From an uncultured Bacteroidales bacterium (GTDB taxonomy: Bacteria > Bacteroidota > Bacteroidia > Bacteroidales > P3), in contig CALUMK010000003.1 of NCBI GenBank assembly GCA_944321735.1, positions 79,048 through 143,047 on the forward strand: a stretch of DNA of 64,000 bases. The letters run 5' to 3'. Position numbers and translations under genes: made by a program. Shown here one piece after another: positions 55,947 through 64,000 of this stretch. The first letter of the stretch is position 1, and each line of letters opens with the position of its first letter. Below the pieces are notes generated by a model. That model searched no databases. It had not been told where the DNA came from and was given only the letters and a program-made list of their open reading frames with translations.

Positions 55947-57776
55947 ATGGAAGATTTTGTGGTTTCGGCCAGAAAATACAGGCCGGACACTTTCGATGCC
56001 GTGGTGGGGCAAGATTCCATTACGACAACTTTGAAAAATGCAATTAGGAACGGGCATGTGGCTCAGTCTTTTCTGTTTTGCGGCCCTAGAGGGGTGGGCA
56101 AGACTACTTGTGCCCGTATTTTGGCCAGAACCATCAATTGCACGAATTTGGGGCCGGATTTGGAGCCATGCGGACAATGCGAGTCTTGTCGGGGATTCTC
56201 GAATAATGCCTCTCAGAATATATATGAATTGGATGCGGCTTCGAACCGGAGCGTGGAAGCCATGCGTACTTTGATTGAGCATGTGCGGATTCCGCCACAG
56301 GTTGGCAAGTATAAGGTGTATATTATCGATGAAGTCCACATGCTGACGCCTGAGGCTTTCAATACCTTTCTAAAAACACTGGAAGAGCCTCCGGCGTACG
56401 CGAAGTTCATTTTGGCTACAACGGAAAAGAACAAGATCATCCCCACTATCTTGAGCCGCTGCCAGATTTTTGATTTCAAGAGAATCAGCGTAGAAGATAT
56501 TACAGCTCATCTGAAGAACATTTGCGAAAAGGAAGGAATTGCCTTTGAAGAAGAAGGCTTGCGGGTCGTTGCGCAGAAGGCAGACGGTGGCTTGCGGGAT
56601 GCTTTATCGATGTTTGACCAGATTGTGAGTTTCTCTGGAAATAGCATTACGTACAAGCAGGTAGTCTCCATGCTCAATATCTTGGATTATGAGACTTATT
56701 TCCAGATGATAGATTTCTTCTATCAAGGTAATGTGCCCGGATGTTTGAACTTATTCAACCGGATTTTGGACAACGGTTTTGATGGTCAGGTATTTGTGGA
56801 TGGCTTGAGCGACCATCTCCGTTCGTTGCTGTTGATGCAGGACAAGCAGACGGTTTCCTTGATGGAAGTGTCCGCGAGTCTGCAGTCGCATTATGCCGAG
56901 CAATCTTCCAAAACGAGTATTGCAGCGCTGTTGCAGGCTTTAGAGTTGTGCAATACTTGCGACCAGCAATACCGTAACAGTAATCACAAGCGATTGCTTG
57001 TTGAGATTTTACTTCTGCAATTGGTGCGTCTTTTTGCCCCGGCAGTCTTGATGGGAAAGGAGGCCCCGGCTTCGGCTTTGGGGGAGTCCGAAGGGCCGGT
57101 TAATGCCGGTTCGCAGCAACAAGGCGATGCTCTGCGGTCGCCTGCATCGGCAGTTCCAGTATCGATGCCACTGCCAGGAAGTGCTTCTGTTGCCGGCTCG
57201 CCCTTATCCCGGCCGCAGGAAGTTTCCGTATCGCTGCCGTTGGCAACGGATAAACCGGTTGAGACAGGACGCCCTATGGACAAGACTTCGATAAGCATTC
57301 CCGGGATGAATTTCCGGAGTAAGACTTCGCTTAAGGCTTTCGAGGCAAAACTTCAGGAGAACCGGCAACAGCAAGAGTTGTCAATGAGTGGCCAGGAAGA
57401 GACTCCGTTTACACAAGACCAATTGGAATCTCAATGGAAAGTCTATATGGCAAATGCGGAGAAAGAGAAGCCTGGACTGTACAGTGTATTGGCTAATGCA
57501 AATCCGGAACTTAAAGAGAATTATACGATTAGCTTGCGTGTCCCGAACCAGTTCGTGAAAGAGGATTTGTTGTCTGGATCCCAAGAGAAAGATCTTTTGG
57601 ATTATCTTCGGAATGAATTGAAAAACAAAGCTATCCGTTTCGTTATTCATGTGGACGAGAGCATGGAACCCTCCAAGGCTATTTATACTCCATTGGAAAA
57701 ATTCCAGGAAATGCAGAAGAACAATCCCGAAATCAAAAATTTCCGGGATGCCTTGAATCTGGATTTGGAGTTGTAG
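55947..57776 (+). CDS. dnaX: DNA polymerase III subunits gamma/tau
   Basis: 609 residues; clamp-loader ATPase that ties together the replisome. N-terminus MEDFVVSARKYRPDTFDAVV, Walker A CGPRGVGKTTCARILA, zinc cysteines in CTNLG...CGQCESC, DEVHMLTPEAFNTFLKTLEE and the sensor ATTEKNKIIPTILSRC. The C-terminal 220 residues are variable; residues about 370-470 are Pro/Ala/Ser-rich and flexible. No slippery frameshift site is seen to make a short gamma form. Convergent with recR, with which it is often associated. Confidence 0.96.
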   Translation: MEDFVVSARKYRPDTFDAVVGQDSITTTLKNAIRNGHVAQSFLFCGPRGVGKTTCARILARTINCTNLGPDLEPCGQCESCRGFSNNASQNIYELDAASNRSVEAMRTLIEHVRIPPQVGKYKVYIIDEVHMLTPEAFNTFLKTLEEPPAYAKFILATTEKNKIIPTILSRCQIFDFKRISVEDITAHLKNICEKEGIAFEEEGLRVVAQKADGGLRDALSMFDQIVSFSGNSITYKQVVSMLNILDYETYFQMIDFFYQGNVPGCLNLFNRILDNGFDGQVFVDGLSDHLRSLLLMQDKQTVSLMEVSASLQSHYAEQSSKTSIAALLQALELCNTCDQQYRNSNHKRLLVEILLLQLVRLFAPAVLMGKEAPASALGESEGPVNAGSQQQGDALRSPASAVPVSMPLPGSASVAGSPLSRPQEVSVSLPLATDKPVETGRPMDKTSISIPGMNFRSKTSLKAFEAKLQENRQQQELSMSGQEETPFTQDQLESQWKVYMANAEKEKPGLYSVLANANPELKENYTISLRVPNQFVKEDLLSGSQEKDLLDYLRNELKNKAIRFVIHVDESMEPSKAIYTPLEKFQEMQKNNPEIKNFRDALNLDLEL

Positions 57777-57828
57777 GGCAGAATCGATATGGTTGCCATG
57801 GCTTCGTTAGAGCCAGATATGATGCTTC

Positions 57829-58440
57829 TTAGATGGAGAACTCGGTTCGATTGCTTAGGGATCGTCCTAAAGTGATTTCGTCCGTGTACTCTAAATCATC
57901 CCCGATAGCGATGCCTTTGGCAATCGTAGTAAGTTTGATTCCTGTCGGTTTGAGTTGTTTGGCAATGTAAAAAGCCGTGGTGTCGCCTTCGGGTGTGGCA
58001 GGTAATGCCATGATTATTTCTTGGGGCGGTGTATTGCGAACCCTTTCCGTCAAATGGGCGATTGTGAGCTGGCTTGGGCCGATGCCGGACATCGGATTGA
58101 TGAGACCTCCCAGCACATGGTATAAGCCTTGGAAGATGCCGGTATTCTCGATGGCCATCACGTCCCGGATGTCGCTGACAACACAAATCTGGCTATGGTC
58201 CCGGCGCGGCGATGCGCAGATGGGGCAGATTTCCGTATCGGACAAGTTATGGCAGCATCGGCAATAGTGGATGTTTTTTCGAAAATCAATCAAGGTATTG
58301 CCGAAATTCTCCACCATTTCTTCTTTCTGCGTCAGCAGGAATAAGGCAAGGCGCAAGGCCGTTTTCCGGCCGATGCCCGGCAAACGGTGCAATTCTTCTA
58401 CGGCTTTGTCCAAGCGTTGGATTGGAAGCGTGTTTTCCAT
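57829..58440 (-). CDS. recR: Recombination protein RecR
   Basis: 203 residues; with RecF and RecO it loads RecA at gaps. N-terminal helix-hairpin-helix (ELHRLPGIGRKTALRLALFL), a four-Cys zinc finger (CRCCHNLSDTEICPIC) and the Toprim domain (ICVVSDIRDVMAIENTGIFQ, LGGLINPMSGIGPSQL). The start MENTLPIQRL at 58440 gives standard length. Lies 35 nt after the CHU_C gene in the same direction. Confidence 0.95.
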   Translation of the reverse strand: MENTLPIQRLDKAVEELHRLPGIGRKTALRLALFLLTQKEEMVENFGNTLIDFRKNIHYCRCCHNLSDTEICPICASPRRDHSQICVVSDIRDVMAIENTGIFQGLYHVLGGLINPMSGIGPSQLTIAHLTERVRNTPPQEIIMALPATPEGDTTAFYIAKQLKPTGIKLTTIAKGIAIGDDLEYTDEITLGRSLSNRTEFSI

Positions 58441-58475
58441 GGCATGAGAGTTGGAAAAGGGATGCCAGAGGCTTC

Positions 58476-59699
58476 CTAATAGGAAAAGTCCGCGGGATCG
58501 GCTGTTGAGCCCAAAATGGTAACGGTGCCGCTTTGCACTTTCTTTTTCCCGTACATGTTCTTGTAGGTCACCATATAGAAATAAGGTCCGTCGGGCAAAG
58601 GTCTGGATCCGTTTTTGTAGCATCCGTTCCATTTGAAGTCATCGGCTCGTTTGACTTTTTCCTTTAAGACGACTTGTCCCCAGCGGGTCACGATTTCTAT
58701 TTCCACATCCTCGCAGTATTTGAGTTCCTGGAAAGTCAGGTCATCGTTGAGACCATCCCCGTTGGGGGTGATGACATCGGGGATTTGCAAATTGGGCTTG
58801 CATTCTTCCGGATCGTCCTGCACGTTGATATTCATAGCGTTGATGCATCCCATGCTGTCGATGAGAACTATGCTGTAAGTCCCCTCTTCCTCAATGACAT
58901 AAACCGGATTAGGGTCGAACAAAGTGTCTGTCGGCAAGATTTCTTCCGGAAATTCGCTGTTTCTCCACTGGTATTGCGTGGAAGCGTAGGGGACGGTAGC
59001 ATCCAGTTCCAACTCCAAATCCGGGCAGATAGTGGTGTCGGCACGGAGTATGGCAGGCATGTTGGTCAAAGCGGTATCGACCCAGACAAGGACGATGGAG
59101 TCTGTGGCCGGGCTAAAACCGCAGCTGTTCAAGCTGTCTTTAAGCCGCATTGTTACCGTATGGGTGGCACCGATATTACTTTCCAAATCGGCTTCCGTGG
59201 AACCGTCGCTCCAAAGGGTTTCGTAGAACGGCTCGTAAACCAAGGCATAATCGGGCGAAACCAGGACGGGTTCATCCCGGCATATCAAAGCGGAATCCAT
59301 CTCTATTTCGACTGTGGGTCGGATCAAGGCATAGACCTGCATGGTGTCGAAAGAAGCGGTTGCGGAATCCTGATGCTGGTATCGTAGCAGGTACGTAGAA
59401 GGTCTCCGGGCATCCACGCCGCCGCCCATGCCGTCCGTCCCGGCTTGCCCTTGGATGAGGAAGCGGTTCGTATCCTGGCCGTAAGGCAAAGGCAGGCTAT
59501 CGAGGGAAAGCCATGTGCAGTGATATTCGGCGGGGATTTCGAAAAGCAGGTGGGAGTTGGCGCATAGAGTCGTATCTTCAGGAAGGAAATGGTTGCCTGC
59601 ATCCTCTTTGGCATGGGTCTGTGCTTGCACGGCGGATGCTGATGCGGCCAGCAGAATCATAAAGAGGGATAGAGCCTTGCTCCAGATTGTTTTTTTCAT
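58476..59699 (-). CDS. T9SS-exported protein with CHU_C sorting domain
   Basis: 407 residues. A signal peptide (SLFMILLAASASAVQA) is followed by Cys-containing extracellular beta domains: PTVEIEMDSALICRDEPVLV and RADTTICPDLELELDATVPY, and the C-terminal CHU_C/type B sorting domain IPDVITPNGDGLNDDLTFQE, then VTRWGQVVLKEKVKRADDFK and GPYFYMVTYKNMYGKKKVQS. The domain directs export by the type IX system, whose accessory gene gldH is at 14 kb. No enzymatic domain is seen, so a surface role is inferred. Start at 59699. Confidence 0.9.
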   Translation of the reverse strand: MKKTIWSKALSLFMILLAASASAVQAQTHAKEDAGNHFLPEDTTLCANSHLLFEIPAEYHCTWLSLDSLPLPYGQDTNRFLIQGQAGTDGMGGGVDARRPSTYLLRYQHQDSATASFDTMQVYALIRPTVEIEMDSALICRDEPVLVSPDYALVYEPFYETLWSDGSTEADLESNIGATHTVTMRLKDSLNSCGFSPATDSIVLVWVDTALTNMPAILRADTTICPDLELELDATVPYASTQYQWRNSEFPEEILPTDTLFDPNPVYVIEEEGTYSIVLIDSMGCINAMNINVQDDPEECKPNLQIPDVITPNGDGLNDDLTFQELKYCEDVEIEIVTRWGQVVLKEKVKRADDFKWNGCYKNGSRPLPDGPYFYMVTYKNMYGKKKVQSGTVTILGSTADPADFSY

Positions 59700-59840
59700 T
59701 GTCGCTACCATATTATATATGTATGCCTTGGTTCCTGACTGCCTTTTGTTTCAGCCTTTTGTTTCCCGGGCGTGTATTTCTGGCAGAAAAGCGGGCGTGA
59801 AGCCCTTCCCGGCACGTATTTTGGGTCTGTTCCAAAACAG

Positions 59841-59848
59841 CAAAGATA
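59841..59848 (-). promoter_or_regulatory. -7 box of the CHU_C gene
   Basis: Minus strand TATCTTTG, an exact TAnnTTTG, about 140 nt before the start at 59699. No clear -33. Confidence 0.45.
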
Positions 59849-59965
59849 GTGCATATTTTTATAATCGGCTTTTAGGTATGGGCAGTGTGTTGTTTTTGTG
59901 TTTCAGGACGGATTGGCAAGGCCATGTCCCGTTCGGATTTCGGGAATCCTTGGTCTGCTGGCCGC

Positions 59966-59996
59966 TTGTAAATGTGATGCAAACCCCCTATCTTCG
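59966..59996 (+). promoter_or_regulatory. Probable promoter of butyrate kinase
   Basis: TTG at 59966-59968, 20 nt, then TATCTTCG at 59989-59996. One base differs from TAnnTTTG. The leader would be about 65 nt, ending in an AT-rich segment directly before the ATG. Confidence 0.5.
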
Positions 59997-60066
59997 CGGC
60001 CGTTTCATTGAGGGTGGGCGTTTTGTTGTTTTGTATTTTATTAATAATCAAATATTTTTATACGTT

Positions 60067-61146
60067 ATGAGTTCTGTTAAGGTCCTGACGGTGAACCCGG
60101 GTTCAACCTCTACCAAGATTGCAGTTTTTGTAGATGAGCAAAACATTTTCCAGAAGAACATCAAGCACAGCGTGGAAGAATTGGCTCCGTTTGCTAAAAT
60201 CGCGGATCAATTTGAATTCCGCCGTGATATGATTCTTGGGGTTTTGCGAGACGAAGCCAAGATGGACATCAAGGACTTTGACTATATCGTAGGTCGTGGC
60301 GGATTGATCAAGCCGGTAGCATCCGGAATCTATGAAGTGAACGATGCCTTGAAGCATGACCTGCAAATCGGGGTGCAAGGCGAACATGCCAGCAATCTCG
60401 GCGGTTTGATTGCTTCTGATCTGGCTCGTCTGAACGGCCATGCCAAGGCTTACATCGCCGATCCGGTGGTTGTGGACGAACTGGACGATGTGGCTCGTAT
60501 CACCGGTCATCCGGCATTTGAACGGGTTTCCATCTTCCATGCATTGAACCAGAAGGCCATCGCCCGTACCTATGCCAAAGAACATGGCAAGAAATACGAA
60601 GAACTGAACCTGATTGTGGTACACTTGGGCGGCGGCATTAGCGTGGGTGCCCACCGTCAGGGCCGTATCGTGGATGTGGACAACTGCTTGGACGGCAACG
60701 GCCCGTTCAGCCCGGAACGCAGCGGAAGCCTGCCTTCAGGTGCTTTGGTCGATGCCTGCTTCAGTGGCAAGTACACCAAGGCCCAGCTCAAGAAGATGGT
60801 TTGCGGCCAAGGCGGTTATGTGGCCTATTTGGGGACCAACGATGCTTACGAAGTGGAACTGCGCGTGAAGGCCGGCGACAAGAAAGCGGCCTTGATTGAA
60901 CAGGCCATGATTTACCAGGTTTCCAAGGAAGTGGGCGCTCAGGCTACCGTGCTCAAAGGCAAGGTGGACGCTATCCTGATTACCGGGGGTATCGCCCGTG
61001 GCAAAGCTTTTGTGGAAGACATCAAGGAAAGGGTTTCGTTCATCGCTCCGGTATTCGTTTATCCGGGCGAAGATGAAATGAAGGCTTTGGCGATGAATGC
61101 CTATATGTTGCATAACGGCGAAATCGAAGCCAAAGTTTACGCATAG
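60067..61146 (+). CDS. buk: Butyrate kinase
   Basis: 359 residues; ASKHA family kinase exchanging phosphate between butyryl-P and ATP. VLTVNPGSTSTKIAVFVDEQ at the N-terminus, NLIVVHLGGGISVGAHRQGR in the phosphate loop, DNCLDGNGPFSPERSGSLPS, and DAILITGGIARGKAFVEDI are standard. Other branched-chain acyl phosphates may be used. It has its own promoter and ends at a good terminator. No phosphotransbutyrylase gene is adjacent; instead the next gene is a fused ADP-forming acyl-CoA synthetase. Confidence 0.95.
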   Translation: MSSVKVLTVNPGSTSTKIAVFVDEQNIFQKNIKHSVEELAPFAKIADQFEFRRDMILGVLRDEAKMDIKDFDYIVGRGGLIKPVASGIYEVNDALKHDLQIGVQGEHASNLGGLIASDLARLNGHAKAYIADPVVVDELDDVARITGHPAFERVSIFHALNQKAIARTYAKEHGKKYEELNLIVVHLGGGISVGAHRQGRIVDVDNCLDGNGPFSPERSGSLPSGALVDACFSGKYTKAQLKKMVCGQGGYVAYLGTNDAYEVELRVKAGDKKAALIEQAMIYQVSKEVGAQATVLKGKVDAILITGGIARGKAFVEDIKERVSFIAPVFVYPGEDEMKALAMNAYMLHNGEIEAKVYA

Positions 61147-61225
61147 TTTTTCGGGCGGAATCCAAGAAAGAGAGTGTGCAGGCCATTCCGGGTTTGTGCA
61201 TGAATGGATTGGATGAAGCGCTAAG

Positions 61226-61269
61226 ACCGGATACCGGCTCTGTTTGTAGGGTTCGGTATCCGGTTTTTT
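61226..61269 (+). terminator. Intrinsic terminator of butyrate kinase
   Basis: ACCGGATACCG (61226-61236) pairs perfectly over 11 bp with CGGTATCCGGT (61254-61264), followed by a T-run to 61269. It is the clearest terminator in the window. Confidence 0.88.
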
Positions 61270-61271
61270 GG

Positions 61272-61279
61272 TACATTTG
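61272..61279 (+). promoter_or_regulatory. -7 box of the acyl-CoA synthetase gene
   Basis: TACATTTG, exact TAnnTTTG, 2 nt past the terminator. The leader to the start at 61494 would be about 210 nt; nothing recognised lies in it. Confidence 0.45.
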
Positions 61280-61493
61280 CAAGTTCGGCCCGGCCTTTGG
61301 TTTGCATTGTGGTGCAGAAGGCGTTTGCAGGGATTGATTCAGTGTGGCGGATGCCAAGGGGCTTGGTCAGGATACGTGGGTGCGGTATTAACTCCCAAGT
61401 CTAATGACCGATTGGGGTTAAGCAAAAGCTTCGGCCTTGCGCGGGGGCTTCGGTTCATCCCTTATAAATATGTATTGAAAAAAATTTGAAACA
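61280..61493 (+). other. Leader of the acyl-CoA synthetase gene
   Basis: About 210 nt between the -7 box and the ATG. No known riboswitch fold, T-box or ORF is recognised. It contains GC-rich stretches that could fold locally. Confidence 0.35.
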
Positions 61494-63551
61494 ATGATAG
61501 CAGAACAATTATTCAAACCTAAATCGATTGTTGTTGTTGGTGCGTCCAACGATATCACCAAACCTGGTGGAAAAGTAGTGAAACATATTGTGGATGGCAA
61601 GTTCCAAGGCCCCGTTTACACGGTGAACCCGAAGGAAGACATGATTCAAGGCCTTCCATGCTACCGGAACGTGCATGAATTGCCGCAAGTGGATCTGGCT
61701 GTGATTGCCGTGGCTGCCAAGTATGCGCCGGAAGCGGTGGAAGTCTTGACGCAGGAAAAGGGAACGAGGGCCGTCATTGTGATTTCGGCAGGTTTCGGAG
61801 AAGAAGGACCGGAAGGAAAGGCGTTGGAAAAGAGACTTTTGGATGCATGCAATGCGGTAGGTGCGGCTTTGATTGGGCCTAACTGCACCGGAGTCTTGAC
61901 GCCTTGGCATCACAGTATTTTTTCCGGGCCTATGCCGGAACTGGATCCGCATGGTTGCGACTTCATTACCGGCAGCGGGGCGACAGGTGTATTCATCTTG
62001 GAAGCGGCCATTCCGGCGGGTTTGCGTTTTGCCAGTGTGTTCGCGGTGGGCAATTCGGCTCAGCTTGGGGTGGAAGAGATCCTGGAACACATGGACGAGA
62101 CCTTCGACCCTGTCAATAGTTCGAGGGTCAAGCTGTTGTATATCGAAAATATCCATAATCCCCAGAAGCTGCTCAAGCATGCCCAGTCTTTGATCAAGAA
62201 AGGTTGCCGTATTGCGGCGGTCAAGGCGGGATCATCGGAAGCGGGATCCCGTGCGGCCTCTTCGCATACGGGGGCTCTGGCTTCGTCGGACGTGGCGGTC
62301 GATGCCTTGTTCCGCAAGGCGGGTATCGTGCGTTGCTACGGACGTCAAGACCTGTTGACAGTGGCCTCGATTTTCCAGAGCCAGGAGCTGAAGGGCAAGA
62401 ATATCGCGATTATCACTCATGCCGGAGGGCCTGCCGTTATGTTGACGGATGCTTTGTCGAAAGCCGGTTTGAATGTGCCTAAGATTGATTCGGTCAAGGC
62501 AGCGCCCTTGAAAGAGCAGTTGTACAATGGTTCGTCGGTGGCCAACCCGATTGACTTCTTGGCTACGGGAACGGCCGAGCAGCTGGGCAAGATCATCGAT
62601 GCCTGCAACAACGATTTCGACGAGATAGACGCGATGGTGGTTATCTTCGGAACGCCGGGTCTGGTACGTATCTTCGATGTATATCGTCTGCTGGACGAAA
62701 AGATGAAGACGACCAAGAAACCTATTTATCCGGTCTTGCCTGCGGTGGTCACGGCTCGCGAGGAATTGGAAGAGTTTTTGAGCAAGAACCATGTGAACTT
62801 CCCGGACGAAGTGGTATTCGGTTCGGCTTTGGGACGTGTGGCCCATACGCCGATGCCTGATACCGATGAGGTGAGTCTGGAAGGGGTGGATCAAGCGGCT
62901 ATCCGCAAGGTGATAGAAATCAATCCGGATGGTTATCTGGCTCCGGACCAGATTCAGATTTTGCTCGATTCCTGCGGTGTGCTTCGTGCCGGGGAAGCGG
63001 TGGTGAAGACGGCCGATGATGCGGCGGAAGCTGCCAAGAAGCTTGGCTATCCATTGGTTATGAAGGTGGTTGGTCCTGTACATAAATCGGATGTAGGCGG
63101 GGTTGTGCTGAATGTGAAGGACGAGGCTACTGTCCGCGCCGAGTTTGACCGCATGATTAAAATCAAGGATACGACGGCTATCCTGATGCAGCCGATGCTT
63201 TCGGGTACGGAAATTTTTGCCGGGGTGAAGTACGAACCCAAGTTCGGACACATGATTCTGTGCGGTCTGGGTGGTATTTTCATCGAGGTGCTGAAGGATG
63301 TACAGACAGGCTTGGCTCCTGTAACGGCTAAGGCGGCCAAGGGTATGATCGAGCGCCTGAAGGGCTATAAGATTCTGCAAGGTGTCCGTGGGCAGGAAGG
63401 TGTCAACATAGAGGCTTTTGCCCATGTGGTGGAATGTCTGTCCAAATTGGTAGCTGTAGCCCCTGAGATTCAGGAAATGGATATCAATCCTCTGTTGGGC
63501 AATGCCAAGCAGGTAGTGGCGGTGGATGCCCGTATCCGGATTGCGAAATAA
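61494..63551 (+). CDS. Acetate--CoA ligase (ADP-forming), fused alpha and beta subunits
   Basis: 685 residues. The alpha part holds a CoA-binding Rossmann domain (SIVVVGASNDITKPGGKV) and succinyl-CoA-ligase-like domains (FITGSGATGVFILEAAIPAG) with the phospho-His in SSHTGALASSD. After about residue 480 comes the beta part, an ATP-grasp with GYPLVMKVVGPVHKSDVGGV, a metal-binding end, and EIQEMDINPLLG. It makes ATP from acyl-CoA and ADP with release of the acid. Next to butyrate kinase it suggests energy conservation during fermentation of amino acids or sugars. Substrate range unknown. Confidence 0.93.
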   Translation: MIAEQLFKPKSIVVVGASNDITKPGGKVVKHIVDGKFQGPVYTVNPKEDMIQGLPCYRNVHELPQVDLAVIAVAAKYAPEAVEVLTQEKGTRAVIVISAGFGEEGPEGKALEKRLLDACNAVGAALIGPNCTGVLTPWHHSIFSGPMPELDPHGCDFITGSGATGVFILEAAIPAGLRFASVFAVGNSAQLGVEEILEHMDETFDPVNSSRVKLLYIENIHNPQKLLKHAQSLIKKGCRIAAVKAGSSEAGSRAASSHTGALASSDVAVDALFRKAGIVRCYGRQDLLTVASIFQSQELKGKNIAIITHAGGPAVMLTDALSKAGLNVPKIDSVKAAPLKEQLYNGSSVANPIDFLATGTAEQLGKIIDACNNDFDEIDAMVVIFGTPGLVRIFDVYRLLDEKMKTTKKPIYPVLPAVVTAREELEEFLSKNHVNFPDEVVFGSALGRVAHTPMPDTDEVSLEGVDQAAIRKVIEINPDGYLAPDQIQILLDSCGVLRAGEAVVKTADDAAEAAKKLGYPLVMKVVGPVHKSDVGGVVLNVKDEATVRAEFDRMIKIKDTTAILMQPMLSGTEIFAGVKYEPKFGHMILCGLGGIFIEVLKDVQTGLAPVTAKAAKGMIERLKGYKILQGVRGQEGVNIEAFAHVVECLSKLVAVAPEIQEMDINPLLGNAKQVVAVDARIRIAK

Positions 63552-63575
63552 GGCTGTACGGCTTGGCGATTGTGA

Positions 63576-63612
63576 GGCGCGGGAGGCTTTTGAGTCTTCC
63601 GCGCCTTTTTTT
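63576..63612 (+). terminator. Intrinsic terminator of the acyl-CoA synthetase gene
   Basis: GGCGCGG (63576-63582) pairs with CCGCGCC (63599-63605), followed by seven T residues to 63612. It lies 25 nt past the stop codon. Confidence 0.85.
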
Positions 63613-63822
63613 GATAGGAGAAGGTGGTAGAGCGAGAGGTGTCGGTGTCGATTTTCGGGGAAATTATCGCCGTTTTCGGCAGGGTCGGGGCTAGGTGTGG
63701 TGCGGGGTGCGTTTTTGAGTCCGGAGCCGCGTTCCGGGGGTGAATCGATGAGAATTCGGGCGTTTTTTTGATGCTGACAGTCAGCGGATTGAAGATTTTC
63801 TCAAAAAATTTCTTGAAAAAAG
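63613..63822 (+). other. Non-coding leader region before tandem promoters
   Basis: 210 bp with no gene. It becomes A/T-rich towards the promoters, with runs of A and T near 63796-63820 (upstream element-like). Confidence 0.4.
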
Positions 63823-63853
63823 TTTGGCGGATTGTAAAAAAGCAGTACTTTTG
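63823..63853 (+). promoter_or_regulatory. Strong promoter P1 of a downstream stable-RNA-like operon
   Basis: TTTG at 63823-63826, exactly 19 nt, then TACTTTTG at 63846-63853. A-rich upstream sequence precedes it. The wider context, AAAGTTTGGCGG followed by an A-run, is repeated at P2. Confidence 0.8.
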
Positions 63854-63947
63854 CGGTCCTGTTTCGCGGGAGCGGGGCGGGCGAGCGAGGGAGGCAGAGG
63901 GGACGGGAGCCGCGGGAAAAACTTTTCGAAAAATTTTTCCGAAAAAG

Positions 63948-63978
63948 TTTGGCGGTTCGAAAAAAAGATGTACTTTTG
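63948..63978 (+). promoter_or_regulatory. Strong promoter P2, copy of P1
   Basis: TTTG at 63948-63951, 19 nt, TACTTTTG at 63971-63978, 125 bp after P1. The start-site region reads GCACCCCC, like the tail of several Bacteroidales rRNA and tRNA promoters that I recall. The gene served lies beyond 64000. Confidence 0.8.
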
Positions 63979-64000
63979 CACCCCCAAACGGAAAGAGGGG

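Larger units (their letters stand above)
59700..60066. other. Intergenic region between divergent CHU_C and butyrate kinase genes
   Basis: 367 bp. An open frame continues upstream of butyrate kinase into this region, but its translation is unlike any acyl kinase and overlaps the CHU_C gene, so it is rejected. Two promoters are placed here, one for each gene. Confidence 0.6.

Noticed and set aside
55947-57776. Programmed frameshift in dnaX for a gamma form
   Set aside because: No A-rich slippery run followed by a stem was seen in the expected part of the gene.
59557-60066. 170-codon N-terminal extension of butyrate kinase
   Set aside because: Overlaps the CHU_C gene and both promoters; butyrate kinase starts naturally at the Met at 60067 with VLTVNPGSTS.
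63781-63987. Minus-strand frame across the tandem promoters
   Set aside because: Composition reflects the repeated A-rich promoters; the duplicated residues in it mirror the DNA repeat.

Overview
The window looks like chromosome from a member of the order Bacteroidales (phylum Bacteroidota). Four things support this. Promoters repeatedly match TTTG or TTG, then 17-20 nt, then TAnnTTTG. Most genes lack Shine-Dalgarno sequences. Family-level markers are present: a MurF-alanine racemase fusion, gldH next to a PSP1-domain gene and holB, a T9SS (CHU_C-type) sorting domain, a DUF4249 lipoprotein beside a TonB receptor, a fimbrillin/DUF5119/DUF3575 cluster, and ftsH-LUD-cdsA-psd. Bases 32.7-33.4 kb and 27.9 kb encode zinc-free versions of uS14 and bL36, as is usual in this phylum. 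I cannot name the genus.

Left part (1-24.5 kb): the 5' end of a DUF2201 metallopeptidase-like gene whose start lies in a 70-bp tandem repeat; L-serine ammonia-lyase; an O-methyltransferase; a DUF2461 protein; recA; a small Cys-containing membrane protein; an M17 leucyl aminopeptidase; a PdxA homologue that has lost all its metal-binding histidines; and MurF-Alr. Facing these is the minus-strand operon holB - PSP1 protein - gldH - PBP1A. Then come a TonB receptor with a DUF4249 lipoprotein, a patatin/outer-membrane barrel fusion and enolase.

Middle (24.7-43 kb): one minus-strand block of 33 translation, secretion and transcription genes. It runs from rpsL through rpsG, fusA, the S10, spc and alpha operons to rplQ, with no strand break. 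A clear terminator closes it after rplQ. Two strong hairpins sit inside it: one between fusA and rpsJ, and a terminator-like one between rplO and secY.

Right part (43-64 kb): a divergent plus-strand operon makes UDP-glucuronate and UDP-xylose (ugd, UXS) plus rfbD, and runs on through rsfS, ftsH, a LUD protein, cdsA and psd. comM follows. Then a minus-strand fimbrial lipoprotein cluster, dnaX, recR with a T9SS-secreted protein, butyrate kinase, and a fused ADP-forming acyl-CoA synthetase. The last 180 bp hold two near-identical strong promoters pointing off the right edge, probably toward an rRNA or tRNA operon.

Most of the window is well-known housekeeping DNA. I do not see a complete undescribed system. 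The observations most worth following are the PdxA-like apparent pseudoenzyme next to a PLP-dependent fusion enzyme, the tandem repeat spanning a start codon, the 124-nt in-register palindrome after the serine dehydratase gene, and the RNA hairpins within the ribosomal block.
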